DNA of 35,344 bases. It comes from Bacteroidota bacterium. GTDB taxonomy: Bacteria > Bacteroidota > Bacteroidia > NS11-12g > UBA955. The stretch covers positions 1 through 35,344 of the forward strand of contig JAURIG010000009.1 in the NCBI GenBank assembly GCA_030832905.1, written 5' to 3'. Both the position numbers and the translations under genes were made by a program. The notes beneath the pieces were generated by a model, which had not been told where the DNA came from, ran no database searches, and saw only the letters and a program-made list of their open reading frames with translations. This document shows, piece by piece, positions 24,990 through 31,619 of the stretch (within the stretch, counting starts at the first letter, position 1; the number at the start of each line of letters is the position of its first letter).

Positions 24990-27149
24990 TTATTCATAAA
25001 AAATCACTTTGCCGTTTTCGATATGGTACATTGCTCCAACGATTTTGACTGTATTGTCTAGCATAGCATTGTTAATTAATGTGCTATTGGATTTGATGCC
25101 TTCTATCACTTGCATAACATTAATGGCTGCTACTTTGTCTACAAATTCATAATTGTCACCATCTCTATTATCAAGGACCGACGTTTCTGCATTAACCGCA
25201 GGTTGAATTTTTTCTAACAATTGCGATAGGTGCCCTAGCTCTAGATGGTTACATGCGCCGGCTATAGCGCCACATTTGGTATGCCCCAAAACTACAATTA
25301 ATTTAACTCCCATTTGATGAACAGCAAATTCCATGCTGCCTAATATATCTTCATTAAGGATATTGCCAGCTATTCTGACACTGAAGATATCACCAAGGCC
25401 CAAATCAAATACATGTTCTGTGGTAGTTCTGGAATCTATGCAACTAAGAATGATTGCAATAGGGTTTTGGCCCTTTGCAATATTGGCCAGTTGTTGATTT
25501 AAATTTTTAGTGTTATGTGTATTGTTAGTAAACCTATGGTTGCCTGCTTTTAGAATGGCTAAAACTTGATCTGCAGATAAACTTTTTTGCATTGCTTTGT
25601 CGAGATGCAATTTGAATTGACTGTCATTGAGTGCACTATTGAAACCAATTAGATTTAATGCAATGTTTTTTTGAGGGGCAATGTTGTTTTTAAACTCATT
25701 GACAATATCTATCACATCTTGGTCAATGTATTTAGCTCTTGTAGCGTCAATGGTCACTTTTGTGTTGTTTTGAATAGTCAATAAAGTGTTTTTGATTTTA
25801 GCTTTATTCAAAAAAGAAACTTGACTGTTTAATTCAATTATAAGATTTTCTTCTAGGTAATGTGAATTGGTTTTGATGGTAAATGGCGAATGGATATTGT
25901 TCTTAATGATGAATAATATACTGATGATTAAACCTATGCTGACACCAATCAATAAATCAGATAAGACAATGGCTAATATAGTAATAACAAATGGAATAAA
26001 TTGTTTGTAGCCTTTCTTAAACTCTTCTATGTACAAATTGAAAGCGGTTAATTTAAACCCTGTAAAAATCAAAATAGAGGCCAACGAGGCCAGAGGAATT
26101 AAATTCATGATGGGCGCTAAAAAGACAATTGCAATGAGTAAGAACAATCCATGTAATATACTAGAAAGCTTAGTTTGGGCACCCGCTTGAATATTGACAG
26201 AGCTTCTAACGATTACAGATGTAATTGGTAATCCACCAATTAATCCAGAAACAGTGTTGCCAATGCCTTGTGCAATAAGTTCACGATTGGGGTATGCAGG
26301 TCGCTTCTGTGGGTCTAAGTTTTCTAATGCTTCAATATTTAAAAGGGTTTCAATAGAAGCAACTATGGCAATGGTAAAACCAATAACCCATACTTTAGTA
26401 TTTACAATCTGATTGAAATCAGGGAAAGTGAATAATGTTTGTATGGAATTAATTTTAGGGATATTGACTAAATGTGATCCAGAGATAGCCAATGATGGAT
26501 TGATGTTGAGAAACAATAGATTAATTAAAACACCAACTATCACTACAATTAATGAGCTTGGAATTTGTTTGAAAAAAGGATTTCGAATCTTATTCCATAA
26601 TAACAAGATGCTGATTGAAACAATGCTAATGATTATTGCCCCCAACTGAATGAAATTAAGCATATGCATTAACTCAGTAAAGGTGTTCTCTCCATCTTTT
26701 TGATAAAAACTAAAATCTTCCTCAGGGTCAAAGTCGTAACCAACAGCGTGAGGAATTTGCTTTAAAATTAAAATGATCCCAATAGCGGCTAACAATCCTT
26801 TAATTACACTATTGGGTATAAAGTTCGCAATGAATCCAGATTTTAAAAACCCAAATAACAACTGAATAATACCTGCAATGAATACAGCCAACAAAAACCA
26901 TTCAAAAGAGCCAAGCTGGGTAATGCCAGCAAGCACTATAGTCGTTAAGCCGGCTGCCGGTCCACTAACACTGGTGTTTGATGCACTAAAATAACCAACT
27001 ACTATACCTCCAATTACCCCGGCAATTACCCCCGAGAGCAAAGGTGCACCACTTGCTAAAGCTACTCCTAAACAAAGAGGTAGGGCAACTAAGAAAACCA
27101 CTAAGCCAGCAACAAAATCTTTTTTTACCGTTAATGAAGACATATTCAT
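24990..27149 (-). CDS. SulP anion transporter fused to STAS and beta-carbonic anhydrase
   Basis: This 719-residue fusion has a SulP membrane part (1-420, about ten or more spans, with NTSVSGPAAGLTTIVLAG near the start and FTGFKLTAFNLY near the end), a STAS-like domain (about 432-515), and a complete beta-carbonic anhydrase (about 525-719). The zinc ligands are present: Cys570, Asp572 and Arg574 in SCIDSRTTTEHVFDLG, and His623 and Cys626 in GHTKCGA. Such fusions are thought to move bicarbonate and to convert it to or from CO2 at the membrane. ATGs at 27149 and 27143 are both possible starts. It is the first gene of the operon leading into the MbfA-like and MFS genes. Confidence 0.93.
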   Translation of the reverse strand: MNMSSLTVKKDFVAGLVVFLVALPLCLGVALASGAPLLSGVIAGVIGGIVVGYFSASNTSVSGPAAGLTTIVLAGITQLGSFEWFLLAVFIAGIIQLLFGFLKSGFIANFIPNSVIKGLLAAIGIILILKQIPHAVGYDFDPEEDFSFYQKDGENTFTELMHMLNFIQLGAIIISIVSISILLLWNKIRNPFFKQIPSSLIVVIVGVLINLLFLNINPSLAISGSHLVNIPKINSIQTLFTFPDFNQIVNTKVWVIGFTIAIVASIETLLNIEALENLDPQKRPAYPNRELIAQGIGNTVSGLIGGLPITSVIVRSSVNIQAGAQTKLSSILHGLFLLIAIVFLAPIMNLIPLASLASILIFTGFKLTAFNLYIEEFKKGYKQFIPFVITILAIVLSDLLIGVSIGLIISILFIIKNNIHSPFTIKTNSHYLEENLIIELNSQVSFLNKAKIKNTLLTIQNNTKVTIDATRAKYIDQDVIDIVNEFKNNIAPQKNIALNLIGFNSALNDSQFKLHLDKAMQKSLSADQVLAILKAGNHRFTNNTHNTKNLNQQLANIAKGQNPIAIILSCIDSRTTTEHVFDLGLGDIFSVRIAGNILNEDILGSMEFAVHQMGVKLIVVLGHTKCGAIAGACNHLELGHLSQLLEKIQPAVNAETSVLDNRDGDNYEFVDKVAAINVMQVIEGIKSNSTLINNAMLDNTVKIVGAMYHIENGKVIFYE

Positions 27150-27333
27150 TTTGTAAAGTTAAGCTTTATCATTTAATCGCTGCATAGTTTTTACAAACAG
27201 TCTAAAAACACTCACAAATTTTTGATTACTAAATTTGTATCTAGATGAAAGTGCTAAATAAAGGTCGCTATCAATACTTGCAAGGATTTAGATAATAAAT
27301 CGTCTAATTAGGTTTACTTTGTAATCGATTGAG
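27150..27333. other. 184-base divergent intergenic region
   Basis: This gap separates the minus-strand SulP-carbonic anhydrase operon from the plus-strand ECF sigma cluster. It contains a TAnnTTTG-like box on the plus strand (TAAATTTG at 27230-27237), the AAGGA-N14-CGTCTAA element described separately (27282-27307), and an AATCGATT palindrome near the sigma start. No ORF or RNA structure is evident in it. Confidence 0.5.
27282..27307 (+). promoter_or_regulatory. putative ECF-type promoter of the sigma gene
   Basis: AAGGA at 27282-27286 is followed by 14 bases and CGTCTAA at 27301-27307, itself preceded by AAAT. The same AAATCGTCTAA occurs before the YHYH gene at 30242-30252, with AAGGA 15 bases before its CGTC. 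A CGTC -10 is common among ECF-dependent promoters in other bacteria. It lies 33 bases (from CGTC) before the sigma ATG at 27334, so autoregulation is the natural reading. This is inferred from repetition and position only. Confidence 0.5.
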
Positions 27334-27861
27334 ATGCTGGATATTGAACAAACCTATATAGTTTATCATAAAATGGTGTTTAATACCGCTTTACATTATT
27401 TGCAAAACAAGGAAGATGCAGAAGAGGTTACACAAGATGTTTTTGTGACGGTATACAACAAACAAGCTGCTTTTGAGGGCCGAGCCAATTTGAAAACTTG
27501 GATCTACAAAATTTGCATCAACAGGTGTTTGGATTGTATTAAAGCCAAAAAAAGGAAAAAAAGATTGTCTAGTGTATGGACGTTTTTCAGTGATATGCCC
27601 TTACACAATGATATAGCTGTTGAGGCTTTTCATCCTGAAACAGCATTAGTGCAAAAAGAAGCCTTATTGCAATTAATGAATCAGATTCAGAAATTACCGG
27701 ATCAGCAAAAAACCGCTTTGATTTTGAGTAAGTTTGAGCAATTGCCCCAGTATGAAGTGGCTGAAATTATGGGGGTTTCAGTTAAAGCAGTGGAATCATT
27801 GTTATACAGAGCGAAACAAAATTTGAATAAAATGCGCCTAAAAAATGAAGGAAATGAATAA
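27334..27861 (+). CDS. ECF-type RNA polymerase sigma factor
   Basis: This 175-residue protein has only regions 2 and 4 of the sigma-70 family. Region 2 covers about 5-72, with NKEDAEEVTQDVFVTVYNKQAAFEGRANLKTWIYKICINRCLD the core/-10-binding part, and region 4 covers about 108-163, with LPDQQKTALILSKFEQLPQYEVAEIMGVSVKAVESLLYRAKQNL the -35-recognition helix-turn-helix. A basic linker (KAKKRKKR) joins them. It directs polymerase to a small regulon. The next gene overlaps its end (17 bases from the first ATG) and encodes a probable membrane anti-sigma partner. The putative promoter upstream contains a CGTC element repeated before the last gene of the cluster. Confidence 0.95.
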   Translation: MLDIEQTYIVYHKMVFNTALHYLQNKEDAEEVTQDVFVTVYNKQAAFEGRANLKTWIYKICINRCLDCIKAKKRKKRLSSVWTFFSDMPLHNDIAVEAFHPETALVQKEALLQLMNQIQKLPDQQKTALILSKFEQLPQYEVAEIMGVSVKAVESLLYRAKQNLNKMRLKNEGNE

Positions 27862-28144
27862 AATTAACGTCTTAAAGGATATGGAACTAGAGGATCAATT
27901 TTCACTTTTAGCCAATCATGAGCATATAGTGCCATCTAATAATCTGTTGAACAAAATTCAAGCACAAATCTTCTGGCAAGAACAAGCCTTGTGGTCTAAA
28001 CCCAAAACCATAGTGATGCTTTCCATAGTCCTTATTGTTATCATGTTGAATGTTTTGTTTATCTGGTCTGCCTATGTCAAAGGCCCAATAGATGCTTCGC
28101 AAATGTCTACAGAATTTACAATCAATAATCAATTGTATAAATGA
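27845..28144 (+). CDS. single-span membrane protein, probable anti-sigma factor
   Basis: This protein is 99 residues (or 96 from the ATG at 27854), with an acidic cytoplasmic part (1-54), one transmembrane helix (about 55-77, TIVMLSIVLIVIMLNVLFIW) and a short outer tail of about 22 residues. It has no recognised domain. Size, topology and place directly after an ECF gene match anti-sigma proteins such as CnrY of Cupriavidus (about 95 residues), which holds the ECF factor at the membrane until a periplasmic partner senses metal. It overlaps the sigma gene by 17 bases (8 from the later ATG) and the next gene by four (ATGA). The assignment is by context, not by sequence resemblance. Confidence 0.65.
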   Translation: MKEMNKINVLKDMELEDQFSLLANHEHIVPSNNLLNKIQAQIFWQEQALWSKPKTIVMLSIVLIVIMLNVLFIWSAYVKGPIDASQMSTEFTINNQLYK

Positions 28145-28575
28145 ATAAAATTAAATTTTTAAATTCTGCCTTATTGGTTTTGTTCTTGGCGAATTTAGCC
28201 TGGTTGTTTTTGTTTTTAAACAGACCCAAGCATAGGCCTGAAGGCCCCAAACAGCTTATTATAGATCAACTTCAATTTGATGCAGAACAGATTCAAGCCT
28301 ATGATGCGCTTATTCAAGTTCATAGAACACAAATTCGATCTCTTGATGACAGTATTCAAGTCTATAAATCCAGTTTATACAGGCATTTAGACAGTAAGGA
28401 TAGTTTAGTGCAAAACCACTATATTGAACACATAAATGCCTTTCAGAGACAAATTGAAAACACCCATTTACAACATTTTGTGGCCATTAGGCAGTTGTGC
28501 AAGCCTGAACAACAGGAGGCATTTGTTCAATTGCAATCAAAGTTGGCAGAATGGTTTAAACCGCATAAAAAGTAA
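28141..28575 (+). CDS. membrane-anchored Spy/CnrX-like periplasmic helical protein
   Basis: Of 144 residues: an N-terminal anchor (about 7-27, LNSALLVLFLANLAWLFLFL), then an all-helical periplasmic domain with LTxxQ-like echoes at FDAEQIQAYDAL (46-57) and LCKPEQQEAFVQLQ (119-132). This is the pattern of the Spy/CpxP and heavy-metal-resistance (CnrX, ZraP) families. Histidines at 61, 82, 93, 97, 109 and 112 are candidate metal ligands. In Cupriavidus, CnrX (148 residues) binds Ni/Co and relieves CnrY inhibition of the CnrH sigma factor; here the three sizes 175/99/144 parallel that set. It may sense a metal, probably copper given its neighbours. Confidence 0.7.
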   Translation: MNKIKFLNSALLVLFLANLAWLFLFLNRPKHRPEGPKQLIIDQLQFDAEQIQAYDALIQVHRTQIRSLDDSIQVYKSSLYRHLDSKDSLVQNHYIEHINAFQRQIENTHLQHFVAIRQLCKPEQQEAFVQLQSKLAEWFKPHKK

Positions 28576-28587
28576 TGGTATAGTCCC

Positions 28588-29229
28588 ATGATGCGTTTGC
28601 TCATTTTAATGTTATTGATAGCTGTTAATGGTTTTGCCAAACCCATCACCTGTACATTTAAATTAAGCTTGCCTTCCCAACAAGATTCATTTCAATTGGA
28701 AGTGTTTAAATGTTATCTGTCCAATTTTAGATTATACAGCCAGAGCAATGAATTGATATTCTCAGATACCAACGCGTTTTTAATTGAATTGTCCGACTCT
28801 GTTTTAACCCATACAGTTACAATTGATTGTCCTGTAAACGTTACCCCAAAAACCATTGTTTACAGCATTGGCTTAGATAGTGTATGCAATACTTCAGGGG
28901 CTTTGTCTGGGGCATTAGATCCCTTGAATGGTATGTTTTGGACCTGGCAAAGTGGATACATTCATCTAAAGTTGGAGGGAAAGTATTTTAAAAATTCAAG
29001 TCCAAAAACAGCATTGGAATTTCATTTGGGAGGGTATCGTTGGCCTAATGCAACTTTGATAGATAAACAGGTAGATATTAAGTCTGATAAAATCTTTGTA
29101 GATATACAATTAAATGTATTTTTAAAACATTTGAACGAAGGTGTTTCGACTAAAATAATGTCACCAGGCCCTTTGGCTAAACAAGTCTTTAATGCTTTTT
29201 CAAACAGCTTTGTACCTATGCAACCATGA
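28588..29229 (+). CDS. MbnP-like copper-binding protein
   Basis: This 213-residue exported protein has the signal peptide MMRLLILMLLIAVNGFA. The middle carries YSIGLDSVCNTSGALSGALDPLNGMFWTWQSGYIHLKLEG (92-131) and LEFHLGGYRWP (143-153), the core of the MbnP family. MbnP of Methylosinus trichosporium binds copper only after the di-heme enzyme MbnH oxidises one of its tryptophans to kynurenine. Here Trp118 and Trp120 in FWTWQ and Trp152 are the candidates, and His146 a possible ligand; which one is modified cannot be read. The stop overlaps the MbnH-like gene by four bases (ATGA). Methanobactin genes are not seen nearby, so this is a stand-alone MbnP-MbnH pair. Confidence 0.85.
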   Translation: MMRLLILMLLIAVNGFAKPITCTFKLSLPSQQDSFQLEVFKCYLSNFRLYSQSNELIFSDTNAFLIELSDSVLTHTVTIDCPVNVTPKTIVYSIGLDSVCNTSGALSGALDPLNGMFWTWQSGYIHLKLEGKYFKNSSPKTALEFHLGGYRWPNATLIDKQVDIKSDKIFVDIQLNVFLKHLNEGVSTKIMSPGPLAKQVFNAFSNSFVPMQP

Positions 29230-30242
29230 AACTTAAACTGTTCATGATATTGATTTTAATGGGCTTGCTAATGGCTTTCAAAGGTGTAAAACAGCATTAT
29301 TGGCCGAATTATTTCCCTGAACCTGTTCAAGCGCGAATTCAAACGACATACACTCCAGAAATGCGAGCATTGGGCAGAGTATTGTTTTACGACCCAATAC
29401 TCTCTGCCGATAGTTCTGTATCCTGTGCATCTTGTCATAATCCTTACACCGCATTTGCGCATACTGACCATGCTTTGAGTCATGGTATAGGTGATAGTAT
29501 AGGGAAAAGAAATGCCCCTGCTTTGTTTAATCTAGCATGGCAATCTGCTTTTATGTTAGATGGGGCGGTCAATCATATAGAAGTGCAGGCATTGGCTCCA
29601 CTAAGCGCCTCAAATGAAATGGCTGAAACACTTGAGCATGTTTTGACTAAGTTGAATCGATTGCCTCGCTATCAGGCATTATGTGCTTCCATACAACAGA
29701 GTAAAAGCATCAGTTCAAGCCTGTTTTTAAAATCATTGGCTGCTTTTGTTTTGTCATTAAATAGTTTCGAATCTAAATACGACAGTGTCAAACGGCATCA
29801 AAGCACTTTCACTACTCAGGAAGCCAAAGGGTATGAAAAGTTTAAACAGTATTGCAATGCTTGCCATGCAGAACCTTTGTTTACCAATTATACCTACCAA
29901 TACAATGGATTAAGCCTTGATCCTCAATATCCTGATTTAGGGCGCTATGCCATTAGTCTCAATCCAAAAGATTCTTTTGCGTTTAAAGTGCCCAGTCTTA
30001 GGAATATTTCTTATACCTATCCATATATGCATGATGGAAGATACAAGACCTTGCAAGCTGTATTGAATCATTATGCAGAAAAGCAAGTCAGTGCCAAACT
30101 GAACAATAACGTAACGACTGTTTTTCCACTCAGCGCCAATGATCAACTCGATATCATTGCCTTTTTGAAAACCCTCAATGATGTTCAATTCTTGTTCAAT
30201 AAAGACAATCTATTTCCTAATGACAAAGGAAATAATCCATAA
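29226..30242 (+). CDS. di-heme MbnH/MauG-like enzyme (cytochrome c peroxidase family)
   Basis: This 338-residue protein has an N-terminal membrane/signal segment (about 4-19, KLFMILILMGLLMAF). It carries two c-type heme motifs, CASCH (67-71) and CNACH (210-214), in the bacterial cytochrome c peroxidase/MauG layout, with the RNAPALFNLAWQSAFMLDG segment (95-113; Trp105 between the hemes) and the SYTYPYMHDGRYKTLQAVLNHY stretch (262-283; Met268 region as in the C-terminal heme pocket). Positioned directly after the MbnP-like gene, it is best read as MbnH, which oxidises an MbnP tryptophan to kynurenine using peroxide. A plain hydrogen-peroxide-scavenging peroxidase is the alternative. The YHYH gene follows after 31 bases. 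Confidence 0.86.
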   Translation: MKLKLFMILILMGLLMAFKGVKQHYWPNYFPEPVQARIQTTYTPEMRALGRVLFYDPILSADSSVSCASCHNPYTAFAHTDHALSHGIGDSIGKRNAPALFNLAWQSAFMLDGAVNHIEVQALAPLSASNEMAETLEHVLTKLNRLPRYQALCASIQQSKSISSSLFLKSLAAFVLSLNSFESKYDSVKRHQSTFTTQEAKGYEKFKQYCNACHAEPLFTNYTYQYNGLSLDPQYPDLGRYAISLNPKDSFAFKVPSLRNISYTYPYMHDGRYKTLQAVLNHYAEKQVSAKLNNNVTTVFPLSANDQLDIIAFLKTLNDVQFLFNKDNLFPNDKGNNP

Positions 30243-30252
30243 AATCGTCTAA
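30226..30252 (+). promoter_or_regulatory. putative ECF-type promoter of the YHYH gene
   Basis: AAGGA (30226-30230) lies in the last codons of the MbnH-like gene, then 15 bases, then CGTCTAA (30246-30252) within AAATCGTCTAA (30242-30252), identical to the element before the ECF gene. CGTC is 28 bases before the ATG at 30274, close to the 33 at the sigma gene. A primary-sigma TAAGTTTG box (30250-30257) overlaps it, so both polymerases could act here. Confidence 0.48.
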
Positions 30253-30273
30253 GTTTGTAAATCACCCTAAAAT

Positions 30274-31617
30274 ATGAAATCTATATTAGTCCTTTTCACC
30301 TGCTTCACACTCCAATTGAGTTATGCACAAGGTCCTGCAATTACTAGTTGGTTGCAAAATTCAACCATAAAAGGCTCACATTATGTGAATGGCAATTCTA
30401 CCGCTATAGCAGATACTGCTCTGGCCAATATTAGAACAGTATCGTATTCAAGTAACTGGGTTTACATTAAAACCAATGGGGTGCCAACATATACCACTGG
30501 GCCATTTTTAGATGGCAACCCCTCTTTAACAACAGCTCAAAATGCCATCTTTAAAATTTCCTTAAATCCTGTTAAAAACACAGGCACACCAAGTCCAACT
30601 ACAGGCGGCAATATCGGCCAATTTATTAATGGTGTGGCCTTGTTTGATTACAGAGATGGTGTTTCTTGGAGCAATACGGCTAATGCCTTAAAGGGTGGTC
30701 CTTTAGGTGGCATGGGAGATAATGTTTGGAACAGAGATGCGGTGGTTGCTGAGAAAAAAGGTTTCGATTGTTCAAAGGGACATCCTGCAATGGGTAATTA
30801 CCACCACCATCAAAATCCTTCTGCGTTCAAATTGGATCGTCAAGTGATTTCAAGCATTTGTAATTTGTACGATGCGGATGGTTTATATGCCATCGACACC
30901 ACTAAACATTCACCCTTGATAGGTTTTGCAGCAGATGGTTTTCCGATCTATGGTGCTTATGCCTATAGAAACATCAATGGCACTGGTGCCATTACCCGAA
31001 TCAAATCGGCTTATCATTTAAGAGCCATTAGCGTAAGAAATCAATATGCCAATGGCAGTAATGTAACGGCTGGCCCTGCAGTTAGTTCAACTTATCCTTT
31101 AGGGTATTTCAGAGAAGATTATGAATTTGTTCAAGACACTGCTCAAGATGTGCTTGATGCCAGTAATGGTAGATTCTGTATTACACCAGAATACCCCAAT
31201 GGCATATATTGTTATTTCGCTACTGTAGATGCCAACTGGAATTCTGCTTATCCTTATGTTGTTGGGCCAAATTTCTATGGCGTTAAAAATGGGGCAAAGG
31301 TGAACTCAATCACCGAACCCGTTACACAATATAAACCAACCACCAAGGTGCAAGCTTTAAGCGATGATGCATTTGAATGTTTATTGTTTCCTAATCCGGC
31401 TAATCACACTTTGGCTATTCAATACAAAGGATTGTTGTCTTCTGATTTAACCCTTCAATTAATGGATTTACAAGGCCAGTTGCTTCAAACCAAGCTACTA
31501 AAGCAGGGAAGTACTATTGTCTATTTTGATGTAGAAACTTTATATGCGGGTAATTATATTGTATTGATTCAATCTGAACAACAACAAATTGCCAAACGCA
31601 TTAGCATTCAGCATTAA
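30274..31617 (+). CDS. YHYH-domain protein with T9SS sorting tail
   Basis: This 447-residue secreted protein has the signal peptide MKSILVLFTCFTLQLSYAQ. The body contains the family motif as NYHHHQNP (175-182), preceded by DYRDGVSWSNT and CSKGHPAMG, and followed by GFAADGFPIYGAYAYRN and NGIYCYFATVDANW, the conserved core of the YHYH family (PF14240-type), whose function is unknown. The histidine cluster could hold a metal. The final 75 or so residues (FECLLFPNPANHTLAI ... GNYIVLIQSEQQQIAKRISIQH) are a T9SS type A sorting domain, so the protein should be released or anchored at the cell surface. It is the last gene of the ECF cluster and has its own copy of the putative ECF promoter. It ends two bases from the dnaE stop. 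Confidence 0.87.
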   Translation: MKSILVLFTCFTLQLSYAQGPAITSWLQNSTIKGSHYVNGNSTAIADTALANIRTVSYSSNWVYIKTNGVPTYTTGPFLDGNPSLTTAQNAIFKISLNPVKNTGTPSPTTGGNIGQFINGVALFDYRDGVSWSNTANALKGGPLGGMGDNVWNRDAVVAEKKGFDCSKGHPAMGNYHHHQNPSAFKLDRQVISSICNLYDADGLYAIDTTKHSPLIGFAADGFPIYGAYAYRNINGTGAITRIKSAYHLRAISVRNQYANGSNVTAGPAVSSTYPLGYFREDYEFVQDTAQDVLDASNGRFCITPEYPNGIYCYFATVDANWNSAYPYVVGPNFYGVKNGAKVNSITEPVTQYKPTTKVQALSDDAFECLLFPNPANHTLAIQYKGLLSSDLTLQLMDLQGQLLQTKLLKQGSTIVYFDVETLYAGNYIVLIQSEQQQIAKRISIQH

Positions 31618-31619
31618 GC

